From contig JAOVFP010000002.1 of NCBI GenBank assembly GCA_025738555.1, positions 7,378,001 to 7,442,000 on the forward strand: 64,000 nucleotides of DNA. The letters are read 5' to 3'. This stretch comes from Cyathus striatus (taxonomy: Eukaryota > Basidiomycota > Agaricomycetes > Agaricales > Nidulariaceae). Positions 10,966 to 21,581 of this stretch are shown piece by piece. The notes beneath the pieces were generated by a model, which searched no databases, was not told the origin of the DNA, and worked only from the letters and a program-made list of their open reading frames with translations. A program made the position numbers and the translations under genes. The number at the start of each line of letters is the position of its first letter. Within the stretch, counting starts at the first letter, position 1.

Positions 10966-11047
10966 GGTCAATTAGCCTAATGGTACAGTGCAAACCAATG
11001 TTGTAATATATTACAGAAGGCTTTGGGTTCGAATTCCAGTAAGTACC
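10966..11047 (+). repeat. tRNA-like unit 2, decayed
   Basis: The first 26 bases are identical to unit 1, so the A box is intact. The middle differs, and the B box has one change (GGTTCGAATTC). The 3' acceptor half reads AAGTACC, so acceptor pairing is largely lost. It is probably a diverged tandem copy. Confidence 0.55.
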
Positions 11048-11131
11048 TGTTCATATATTTTATAATGTCTTTTAAAAGTTTGCAGCATGAATAGTAGTGA
11101 TATGATCTGAGCAGTTAAATGTAATTTCCAA

Positions 11132-11212
11132 GTTCAATTAGCCTAATGGTACAGTGCGAATAAACATTGTACTAGTCTTTGGATGGCTTTGGGTTCAAAT
11201 CCCAATAAGTAC
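11132..11212 (+). repeat. tRNA-like unit 3, decayed
   Basis: Nearly identical to unit 1 through the middle (TAAACATTGTACTAGTCTTT) but with GTTCAATTAGCC at the start and one change in the B box (GGTTCAAATCC). Upstream, a 55-base leader (AATAGTAGTGATATRATCTGAGCAGTT) is shared with unit 1, so the tandem unit is about 290 bp, larger than the tRNA-like part. Confidence 0.55.
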
Positions 11213-11724
11213 ATTATTATATCGAGGTTTTCCAGTAACATTTTTCTTGATCAATTTTATTATTAAGTTTAATAGGTGCCAATATAAATTCAACTAGTTT
11301 ATGGTTTTTTTTATCAATTATTTCCGTTCCTTCACCATCGTAACAACTGAACACTAGTTAAAGTAGATAAGATACTGTAGGTACGCTATCCATAAGTTTG
11401 ATATGATCGTGAACATCACGTGATTATTTGAGACTGCCCTAAAATAAACCATTTTCAATATAACGGTTGTGGACGTCTGTTGATTCTTTGTCTGTTCCTT
11501 CACCATTGCAGTATCCGAACATTAATTACAGTAGATAAACTAGATACAGTAGATACAATAAGTAGATAACATAGATAAACGTAGATACATATCACTGAAT
11601 GATAAAACGTCTAGTCATAACAAAGCTAGGCCGTAAAAGCAACAAAAACCACCAGGACCTGGGACCCACAACAAAGGCACATTTTGATACAATAAAAACA
11701 CCACCCGTAGCGATAAAAATAATA

Positions 11725-14722
11725 ATGGCTGAAGATAATTGTGCTTTGAATCACGACGGCACATTGAAGGATGCCAGCGAAATTCAATGGCATTATGACC
11801 CTGATGACGAGATGCCTCTACTGAAGAATAACAAGAGAGCAAGAATAGAGGTGATGTATTATGCTGAGAGTAACAAATGTATTATTGAAGTCTTTCATCT
11901 CATACAGAAAATGTTCTTAGATATCGAAGCAAAGGTGGCTTCTGACTCAGAGGACGAAGAGGACGGTGAGGATATGGATGGTATGTATAATTCATTACCC
12001 AAATTCAAATTATCTGGCTGAAATTGACTATTGTAGGGTTTATCAATGATGAGGATCAGGATGAGGAAGATCCCAACACCCCCATAGCATGACTGATACT
12101 TCAGCACTCACTTTACATGCGCTTACAAAATGAAGACAAGAAACAGCAAGTTATGGATCGCTTACACTCAGGTGGAGGGGACCTTCTTGCGAGTTTACAA
12201 GCAGGACAACGCATTGATAATCACCATGAACTTATCAACGATATTTTTACAACGTATGTTAACTCAAGTCCTAGTTCATACATAGGTGCTGTTTCACAAG
12301 CGAGCAGAACTAGTTCTTTGGCAGTCAGCAAGCATAGTATCCCTTGATGTGGCCATAATTCTGGGGACTGGCCCCTTTGGGATCTAGCAGTTAAGGTCAG
12401 TCAGTACAATACAGATATGTCTGAGATCTCATTTACATTTTATAGGATGGATCTGAGGAAGATGTGGTATTTTCCCTCAGCTTACACAGCGGCCTGAAGT
12501 ACATCTGCAGTGCATTTTCGTTATCGGTCATCCCTGGTCACGTTTATGTGGAGGCTAAATGTCTCGACGACATTAAAACCAGCACCAAAATTTTGGCGGA
12601 TGTATATCAAAACAGTATCCGTGCGGTGCCAGCTACCACTTGGGATGTCTCCTTTTCAAAAATTGGAGAACGCTATATTCCATCCAAGAACACATGGGTC
12701 CAACTCAGAGGAAGGTTTCAATACGACCTAGGTTTTATTACAGATGTCTGCGAGAAGACTTTCGAGATCGACGTTGTTCATATACCTCAAACAACGTATA
12801 GGAACTCGTCGAAACGAAAGCATGCGTCTAGTTCATCAAATCTGAAACCACCTTGCGAGCTCTTTAATCCTGAAAAAGCATGAGAAATAAGCCCAAATAC
12901 CTTTGAAGTTATTTTCGAAGATCAGAATAATTGAATTATTAAAGGATATAAGTTTAGGAAATCCTTCTACACATAAGATGGGTTCATACTGTGTGAGCAA
13001 CTCAAATCGGGATGCCATTATCAGGTTGAAGCAACCCCTACGATCGATGAGCTACGGTCATTTGAGAGCTGTAGCCTAATTCCTAAAAAAAATTTGGAAG
13101 ATACAAGGCAAGCTGTACTTTCAGCAACAATACATATAGGTGATCAAGTGAAGGTTGTCCTACAGCAGCCTAAGGTTTTGCTCGCCTTCATAGAAGACAT
13201 CTCAGAAGGAAACGCGACACTGAGACTCCTTGAATCCCTGACAATACTATTCGAATATCCAGTTATTCAACTCCAAAAATGCTTCAAAATTGGTGATGGC
13301 ATTAGGGTGAAGTCTGGACATCTCAAGGGAATTGTCGGGATGGTATCTGATATACAGCCTTATGGACAAATTGGCGAGGAGAAAGTTACCATCGTCACCT
13401 TTCCAATAAAGGTAATTATAAACATTTTTGCAGTGGCACATTACTCAAACCGTTTGAATAGGGGTATCATGAGTCAGTTCGCTCATCAGATTTGGATTTT
13501 TGTAGCGAAGTCCATAGAAGCCGTACCTTTAAGGAGGAGAGTATGGCAGATCGTGAATATGAGGCCAGGATCATGTGAGAAGATCCGTATAAATTTCTTT
13601 ATGGCCAATATGCAGTGGTTAAATTTGGCCCTCGTAAAGGGGATATGGGTATACTGAAGAGTGTGAATGTGGATGGGAAAGCCATTCTTGAAGTTCAGGC
13701 CTGCTTAATAAGCTCCAACCATCAGGACGAAGTGTCAATAAAACACTTATATATTCCTGGGTAATTATAGATAAAATTTTGACTTTCTGCTCCTGCAAAC
13801 TAATAATATATCATAGGCATTACGACACATTCCCAGAAATTTTCAAGGGTCTTAATTTAGTTGGAGATTCATCATCGTCAATGAATATATGTCCTACACC
13901 TCAATGGGAAAATGATTTTGGGACTGGGTCCCATACGCCTGCTTGGAATCCCAGCTCAAGGACCCCGCAAGTAAGTATTTATATTTAAATGTGATATATG
14001 TGCTTAATTAAATACTGCTTAGATATCAAATGCCGCAGCTGCTGAATTTATTGCGTATCCGCATCGCAGTCAGTCAGTTTTAGTCGTAGTATTGGCATAT
14101 ACTGATAACAGTAATTATAGTTCCAGAAAACGAAGAATCAACTGGCTACTTGGAACCCTCTGGTCCTCTTCCACCATCTATGCAAACTTTTGTTATAGGT
14201 GAAGGCTCTTCAGTACATTCAAATCTCATAAATGAATTCAATGGTGTGTATTGTTATTCCTCATAAATATTTCCCTAATATATTTACAACTTTGCAGATC
14301 ATTGGATCAAACGGCTTGTCGATGGCGACAGTTTGTTTCTGAGTAAAAATTATCTTGATGTGATTATTTCGGGCTCCCAACCAACTATGGCTAGCTGCAG
14401 ATTTGAAAATGGGAGGTATGAAAACTGCCCTGGTTTTTGCGTCGAAGTCATTAATAGCGATCAATCAATCCGAGTGGAATTAACTGGTAATATTGTAATT
14501 TCTGTACTAGCTAAATATGTCCATAGGGTTCCCCCGGAAAGGAGAGGTCAACTGGTTATGGCCGTGAATCACCTAAACCACCAAATCTACAGGGGGGAAT
14601 ACCAGGTAGTCAATCTCAAGGGAGAGGCTGTCTTTGCCTATCCACACAAAGGAAAGAAAAGACATGATAGGGGGATTAACATTCCTATGGGGGATCTTGC
14701 TGTTATTGCAAAAAGGCGCTGA
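11725..14722 (+). pseudogene. Decayed Spt5-like NGN/KOW protein gene
   Basis: A start at 11725 gives a short N-terminus with the phrase NHDGTLKDASEIQWHYDPDD, common at the start of mobile-element-linked basidiomycete proteins, then an acidic stretch. A GTATGT donor near 11980 joins to GFINDEDQDEEDPNTPIA. An NGN-like domain follows (DWPLWDLAVKDGSEEDVVF ... VIPGHVYVEAK), then KOW-like motifs: GIRVKSGHLKGIVG near 13300, AVVKFGPRKGDMGILKS near 13620, and PGFCVEV at 14430. Spt5 itself is the elongation factor that binds the RNA polymerase clamp. Paralogues like this one are scattered and of unknown role. Stops at 12090, 12345, 12881, 12932 (all TGA) and 12974 (TAA), plus TGA near 13578, show that it is dead. 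Confidence 0.7.
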
Positions 14723-14985
14723 TATTTGCTTGCTTACCATATATTGTATATATAGTATTTTTAGACGTGTACATAGCTATCGGGTATTACTTACATTATA
14801 AAACTTTCTTGGTGCTATATAACAGCAATCGTTTGCTTAGGATTCGAGCATGCATGAAGAAAGAGAAGAGATGATTAGAAATACACTAAACAAATCAATG
14901 CTCCCCCGCAAGCTCTCTACAGTGCTTGTATACCCCATCACAAATTACAACCTCCTGGGCTCCCACCACCATCGCATATGCAAAT

Positions 14986-15146
14986 CAATGGGCAAGATAT
15001 GTCTCTCTCCTGCCAACATGGCCCCGAGACCACTAATCACTTCTTCCTCCACTGCCAGACTTATAACGCCACTCACCTCACCCTTGTGGACACTACTCAC
15101 CCTTCTCATAGATAAACTAGGATTTGAAAAAACTATATCGCGCTAG
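14986..15146 (+). pseudogene. LINE retrotransposon 3' end (zinc-knuckle tail)
   Basis: In the frame offset from the longest open frame, the sequence reads MSLSCQHGPETTNHFFLHC followed by QTYNATHLTLV and a stop near 15108. C-x2-G-x-E-x3-H-x4-C is the usual cysteine/histidine tail of non-LTR retrotransposon ORF2 proteins. Only the last 40 or so residues remain. Confidence 0.6.
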
Positions 15147-15149
15147 ATG

Positions 15150-16960
15150 TCAATAGAGAGGACTAGTAGGTTTTGATTCAGGAAGGGGACGCACTTTTGT
15201 GTCAGTATATTTTCATAATGTAATTAACTACAATATATATCTTGAGTGTGAACACAACAGTAAAATGCCTTGAGTAATATACAATTCCATTCCCTTTCGT
15301 ATCCATATTACCAAGTTATACAATAAGATACCTATACAATAATAGATAGTATACAACTCTACTCCCCACTTATCCATATTACCAAGATATACAACAAGAT
15401 ATATGTACATTAAACAATGGTCTACAAACTATATTATACTACAGATTATCTTCAAAGCCGATCACAATCATTGTTGAAGTCCATTCAACGGTATCCCGAA
15501 CTGCCCCATTTCGCTCCACCATTCTTGTAATAATGCTCCCGGGTACGCAAATAAATATGCATCATCGCTATAGCTTTTCCATTGTGTCTGAATCCCCGGA
15601 GTGTAAAGTGTCGCTGCGTGTCCGAATCACTGACGTGGAATGGTGCCCTGAAGCACCAGGATTTAGAGCAAACACAAATGAGCGATGAAAGACTTACAAC
15701 AGGACCCAGTGTTGTATATTTCGTCGACCCCCCCACCACATATTTTGATACACTGCGCGTCATGCAGCTGCCCCTGCTTCCATTCATTCGCAGCGGGTCA
15801 TATGATTGCCTACTGGACAGTAGACAAGAATGGGCTATTACACACATTAATTACACGAGATCATAATGGAAAAGAGAAAAAACATACGGCCATTACATTG
15901 CTGGTTGTGGCTAAAAGAAAACAGTTGTGAGAACAGCAAATAGCGACGAATAGATAAAACTTACCAGTGCTAAACAAGTTATGAGATTAGGAAGGACGAG
16001 AGTGCGAAGTGGATAGGGATGAGTGTGAACTGTTCATTGTGAGGATAACAAATAGTGATGAAAAGCCAAAACTTACCAATACTAAGAACGCTGTAAGATC
16101 ACGATAGACAAAATAGACAAACAAGAATTTGATAGGGATGAGCACGAAGTGTTATGCTGTAGGGTGGAATAATTGCAGAAAAAGAAGTGCAGAAACAAAA
16201 CGATAATCAAACTTATGAAGATCTGTTAACAACAAGAGAAAGTAAGTAATGCAGCACTATTGTCCATACCAACCGTTTTTCTTTGCAAGCTAACAACGTA
16301 TAGAGGTTATGAGAGAACATATTAAAAATATAGATTAAACTTACTGATACGAAAGACAGTTCCAGGTCAGGACTAGCAAGAAAGAGGAGGTATCACGAAG
16401 AGCATAACGACAAGTGTATAGAATTGGTTTATAGGGTCTTGTAAATAATAAAGAGTTGCTTGGATTTTGAAACATTCAAAATGAAGTGGAATATTAGTTA
16501 ACTTGGACGATACCTCCTTAGTTATTCCTGAGACCTGTAATTCCAAATTACTGAGCCATTTACTTTGCTTATATCTTTCGAGTGCAAGCCAAGTGACCAA
16601 TCTTTCTTGCTTATTTCTTGTATGATGAAGAGGACAAAGTCGTATATTCAGGAAGGGGACCTGCAGCAGAGAGCTGATGAATCTTGTCATCACCTATTAT
16701 GCTTGACAGGCCTTCGTTCTTTATTGCATTCCCACTAGCGCATTCCACCCTTCCGCATGTGATTGGAGAAATTAAATTTGAGAATAGTAGTTATAATTCC
16801 ACAAAATACATCAAATGTGTATCTAAATGAGCTTGAGTTAGGGTAAATCTAAATGAATTCTGGGTAGTGCGCTTTGCCACTTGCTGGCCACAATGAAAAA
16901 TGTATCTGAACCATTGAACAACGTAACCTGTATACTATGTACTTGTAAAAATCAAAATAA
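15150..16960. other. Mostly AT-rich sequence with a weak tandem repeat
   Basis: Near 15685-15930 a frame reads HMIAYWTVDKNGLLHTLI ... LLVVAKRK. This resembles coding sequence but I cannot assign it. The end LLVVAKR is echoed near 29530 (MLLVVAKRH), so a decayed duplicated gene is possible. From about 15928 to 16145 a unit of roughly 112 bp repeats imperfectly (AAACTTACCARTRCTAA ... GATAGGGATGAG). The remainder, up to 16.96 kb, shows no gene. Confidence 0.4.
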
Positions 16961-16964
16961 GTAA

Positions 16965-18053
16965 AAGTCAAGTGTCTTCAAGTTCCTCGAGTGGAGTTAA
17001 GTTCCTCGCTTATTTTTTCAAGTGAAATTTAAGTTCCATCGAGTGTAGTCGAGTTCCTTGCTTATATTTTTTTCGAGTGTCAGTCAAGTGGAGTTAAGTT
17101 CCTCACTTACACTAAATTTGAGTGGAAGGTAAGTTACCATCAAGTTACCTTCGAGTGGAAAATGCCACTCAACTCCACTTGAATTTGAGTTGAGTTCCAT
17201 TCGAGTTCCACTTAAGTTCCAGTCGAGTGTCTAACTTAAGTTCCTCAAGTTCCATAACAAAAAACCCATACTTTATGATTGTGCTCATTGTTGTCGTGAT
17301 CCCTTACCTCGTTGTTTCCTATGCCCACCCCTGCCGCCACGGATGTGTAAAAATAGCGCCATCACATCATCCATCAAATCCCCGATCATTCCACTTGCTT
17401 CTGATGCATTGATGGTGATTGCGTCGCACTTCTTCCATCATTGTGCTCAACAGTGAGCACATATTTTGTGCATTCTTCTCTCAGTTTTTCGATTTTTCCT
17501 ATGATTTTTTTTGTATAATATGGAGTTAGTTATTTTGTATGCAATATAACATCTTAGTTGTATAAATATCATGTACTGTGCTTATAGAAAATATTACATG
17601 AACAATAATAATTTCAGCTTTTCATACTATTTCATAGGTAGTTTAGCTGTACTGTCAAAGCATTTAATATATATTCATATTCACAAAAAAAATTGAGAGA
17701 AATCACCCAAGAACTCAACCAGAAATGAAAATAATGGGTGCTCACTGTTTATGATGATGACGAGGCACATGAACACGATCAAACGTGCCACGGAAAACAA
17801 TGTGCGGCACTCATTGATCAATTTGATGGACAGATCAAATTAATGATTGGCATTCAGGGGCATGGGAAATAATGAGTGCGGAGGCGCAATAGTGAGCAAG
17901 CACCAATCTAGCAACCCATAGCAGTGTTGGAATGTCTGTCATATACCATACATTTTTCATTTTTCAAGTTACAGGTGAGTTCCAAAGTTGAGTTCTAGTT
18001 GAGTTCCAATCGAGTTCCATTCGAGTTACTGCTAACTCGAAAAGTTGACGGCC
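16965..18053 (+). repeat. 1.1-kb non-autonomous repeat, copy A
   Basis: It begins with AAGTTCC/TCGAGT words and contains a conserved core: a segment with CCCATACTTTATGATTG, a TGTGTAAAAATAG stretch and GATGCATTGATGGTGATTG. Further on come GCTCACTGTTTATGATGATG, GGCATGGGAAATAATGAG and CATATACCATACAT. It ends with AACTCGAAAAGTTGACGGCC. The same order is found at 18.85-21.49 kb (same strand) and 26.64-28.50 kb (opposite strand). No protein is encoded. The constant GTTGACGGCCC end suggests a defined boundary. Confidence 0.75.
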
Positions 18054-18059
18054 CAATAT

Positions 18060-18780
18060 TTACGACTCATGCTCATGTAATACATCCTTTTAAATTGAGC
18101 ATGAACATGCATAGACATCATATTCACATTCACGTTCACTTCATGCTCACAGTTGGGGTGGTTTTATTTTCTGGTTATTTGGGCATAAGCTTGCATATCG
18201 ATATGATATTCACCCTGCACCTAACTTAAATGAGGTTGAGTGTGAGCATGATATGTGTTTACTAATATAATTTAAGAGTGAGCAAATATTGTATCACCTT
18301 GCTTGTGACACTTACATATATTTATGATAATTTATGTGTGTGTTATATCCATACCCACATCTGATTTACTTGAGTTTGAGTGTGAGCATGAATAGAAATA
18401 CCTATTCATGCTCATGCATATTTATTAATATAACTTGTGCGTGAGTGTTATATTCACACTTGTACTTGATTAAATTGAGTTTGCGCGTGAGCGTGATAGG
18501 TAATACTATTCATGCTCACACATATCTCCTTTGACTTGAGTGTGAGCACAGTGGTAGATATCCTTATTTATGCACATGTTTATTTCCTATATCTTGATAC
18601 AATATTCACATTCAGGCTCACTCTCAATTTAATTGAGTTAGAGCATGAGCATGATAGGCATTACTACTCATGCTCATGCATATCCTATAAATTGACCATA
18701 AATAGTGACCATAAATATTATATTTAAGTTCACACTCAAGTTAATCGAGTTTGAGAGTGAGTGTGAAATATAAAATTTAT
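18060..18780 (+). repeat. Imperfect ~100-bp tandem repeat with internal palindromes
   Basis: Units begin TTGAGTTTGAGTGTGAGCAT, continue through TATTCATGCTCATGCATAT and a TTGATATAATATTCACATTC segment, and close with CTCAA-TTAA. Five to seven units of about 60-140 bp can be counted at roughly 18234, 18372, 18475, 18537, 18634 and 18744. Each carries the complementary words TGAGCATGA and TCATGCTCA, so a transcript or single strand could fold repeatedly. The array fills the gap between copies A and B of the 1.1-kb repeat. Confidence 0.65.
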
Positions 18781-20047
18781 TCTTCAACATCTGAGTTCAT
18801 ATCTTGCTTGAAAGCTTTACTTGCTATGACAATACAACTACAAGGTCTGTGCAACAATGAGTATGCACAAATTAATGGGAAATGAGTAAACATTGAATTA
18901 TAGGCATGGGAAAGAATGAGCGGGGGGGTGGAAAATAACACAAACTATTGTATGTATTATTGTATGATACTCCATACAATACAATTGTAGAACTTGCTTA
19001 CCTTTCAAGTAAAAGTTAAGTTTTCTTGAGTAAAGTTAAGTCCCTTGCTTATTTTTTTGAGTGAAAGTTAAGTTCCATCAAGTGGAGTTGAATTCCTTGC
19101 TTATTTTTTTGAGTAAAAGTTAAGTTCCATTGAGTGGAGTCAAGTTTCTCGCTTATAATTTTTTCAAGTGTCAGTTGAGTGGAGTTAAGTTCCTCACTTA
19201 TGCTAAATTTGAGTGGAAGGTAAGTTACCATCAAGTTACTGTCGAGTGATAAATGCCACTCAACTCCACTTGAATTTGAGTCGAGTTCCATTCGAGTTCC
19301 ACTTAAGTTCCAGTCGAGTGTCTAACTTAAGTTCCTCAAGTTCCATAACAAAAAACCCATACTTTATGATTGTACTCACTGTTGTCACCATCCCTTAGCT
19401 CATTGTTTCCCATGCCCACTCCTGCTGCCGTGGATGTGTAAAAATAGTGCCATCCCATCATCCATCAAATCCCCTATCATTCCACCTGCTTCTGATGTAT
19501 TGATGGTGATTGTATTGCACTTCTTCCATCATCATGCTCAACAGTGAGCACATATCTTGTGCATTCCTCACTCATTTTTTGTGCTCTTCTCATTATTTTT
19601 TTAATATAACAAGAAGCACATTATTTAGTATATAATATATTATTAGTTTCATTAATATAGTGCACTGTGCCTTCATAAAATTTAAAATGTATAATAATAA
19701 TCTCAGGTTCTCATATAATATTTGTCTATGATTTATCTGCACTGTGGAAGTATTTAATATATATAGATGCTCGCAGAGATTGGTATGAAATACTCAAAAA
19801 CTCGACCATAAATGAGAATACTAGTTGCTCACTGTGTGTGACGATGATGAGCGATATGTATGTGATCAAATGTGCTGTGGAAAACAGTGTGCGGCGCACA
19901 TTGATCAATTTGATGGAAAGTGCCGAGCGATATCAAAAAATAGAATCAACATTCAGGGCATGGGAAATAACGACCGCGAGGCACAATGGTGAGCATGCAA
20001 TAATTTAGTGATCCATAGAGGTGAGGAAATGTCTGTCATAAACCATA

Positions 20048-21375
20048 CATGTGGCTGGATTAAGTAAGGAACATTGCATAATCCATGCATCTCATGTATT
20101 CTCTTCATTCTCGAAAATTGGACAATTCATGAAGCACCTTGACGATTTTTTTCAAATAAATTGCTCTCATTAGAATATATGATTGTCTATATTGTATGTA
20201 AATAATTAGAAATGAGTGAAACCTCCACAAGCCTTCAGTACAGCCTTTACTCTCTCCTCCATATTTCCAACATGTCTGTTGATGACTTCAATTGGTAACG
20301 AGTCCCAAGCAGCGCAGACAGCAGCCGCAAGTTCACCAACAGATGTAGGACAATGTGGTAAAGATCTTACAACCTTCTTGAGCTCATGCCAGACCGGCTC
20401 AATGGGGTTTAAGTCAGGTGAAGTTGGGGGGTGTGGGAACTGGATAATATTAGTGCGCTCAAACCATGCTCAGGTTGATTTGCTCATATGGCTTGGCGCA
20501 TTATCCTGCTGAAAATAGACTTTACCCAATTCCTTCGAGGCCTCTGCATGAAACTGCATCAAGGGACCATCAAGCACCTGTTCTTGATAGCATCATGAAG
20601 TCATTCCTCCACCCTTTCCCCCAGGGTATTCCAAAACAATTAACAGCCCTTTCCTTCCATCCATAATACACCCCCATACCATAACATGAACAGAAGACTG
20701 CTTAAATGTTGGAATTAAGCAGTCATTGTTGTACTCCTCACTAGGGCAGCGTGTAACATAAACTTGCCCAGCTTTGTCTCCAATGTATATATAACATTCA
20801 TCTGAGAATATAACTCGTCTGAAATGCTTTCTCTTCCATTTCCGAAATTACACTGCCCACATCTTTCTATACTTGCAGTGTGTAGGGGAGAGGTAAGGGA
20901 CTTTACGTGCCAATCTTCGATGGTACCCAGCCTGTGCCAATATGTGCCGCACTGTATCTGGTCCAACAGACAGCTGAAGTTGGTTGGCAATCTCAGAAAA
21001 GGGTTTTCGTCGGTTCTTGATGGCTTCTCTGATGATACGTCGTCGAAGGCGATCATTTACGATAGAGGGACGCCCAGAACGAGGTAAGTTTGATGTGCTT
21101 CCAGTTTTCTCGTACTTGTGAATGATCTTGCGTGCCGTGGGATAAGGAATGTTTTCCATGCGGGCAGCTTATGCGATGTTTTTCGTTGCTTTGTAAGCGC
21201 CAACAAGCCGATTCTTCTTTGGTGTATCATGTTGACGACGTGAAGTTTTGGGTATAAGCATTTGATACGAAAGTGAGCAATAAAAAGTTGAGAAATATGG
21301 GAAAGAATGACACGACACACTACCTCATGTGAGCGCGTGTATTACATAATGTTCCTTACTTAATCCAGCCACGTG
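20048..21375 (-). mobile_element. Tc1/mariner DNA transposon, full length, inactive
   Basis: Terminal inverted repeats start CA(T/C)GTGGCTGGATTAAGTAAG and continue to GGAACATT at both ends (28 bp, one mismatch). The element is flanked by TA on both sides (20046-20047 and 21376-21377), the standard Tc1/mariner target duplication. Its length of 1328 bp is typical. It encodes one decayed transposase on the minus strand and is inserted into copy B of the 1.1-kb repeat, so it is younger than that repeat. Confidence 0.92.
20206..21261 (-). pseudogene. Tc1-type transposase (DD34E), broken by stops
   Basis: Read from the ATG at 21261 to the TAA at 20206 it is 351 codons, the usual Tc1 length. The N-terminal helix-turn-helix contains PTARKIIHKYEKTGSTSNLP followed by RSGRPSI. 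The catalytic strands are all present: VIFSDE, QQDNAPSH and SPDLNPIEPVWHELKK. In-frame stops interrupt it after NIA, after KMWAV, after GGMTS and after SKST. No frameshift is needed. All three acidic catalytic residues survive, so decay is by point mutation only. Confidence 0.88.
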
Positions 21376-21581
21376 TACAAATCAAGATAATTTACATTTT
21401 CAAGTTACAAGTTAAGTTCCTAAGTTAAGTTCCACTTAAGTGTCAGTCGAGTTCCATTCAAGTTACCAGTAACTCGATAAGTTGACGGCCCGATCAAGAT
21501 TCGAACATGGAACCTTACAGGCCCTACTGAATTTTAACTTACACTAAAACCACTGAGATATACATGTATATGGAAGAGGCA

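Larger units (their letters stand above)
18850..21494 (+). repeat. 1.1-kb non-autonomous repeat, copy B, split by Tc1/mariner
   Basis: Left part 18850-20047 and right part 21376-21494 are continuous when the Tc1/mariner element (20048-21375) is removed: copy A reads CATATACCATACAT at this point, and copy B reads CATAAACCATA, the transposon, then CAAATC... leading back into the AAGTTCC words. The 3' end is AACTCGATAAGTTGACGGCC. The left flank shares a further 150 bp with copy C (ATGAGCGGGGGGG followed by AACACAAACTA), showing that the family unit is longer than copy A alone. Confidence 0.75.
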
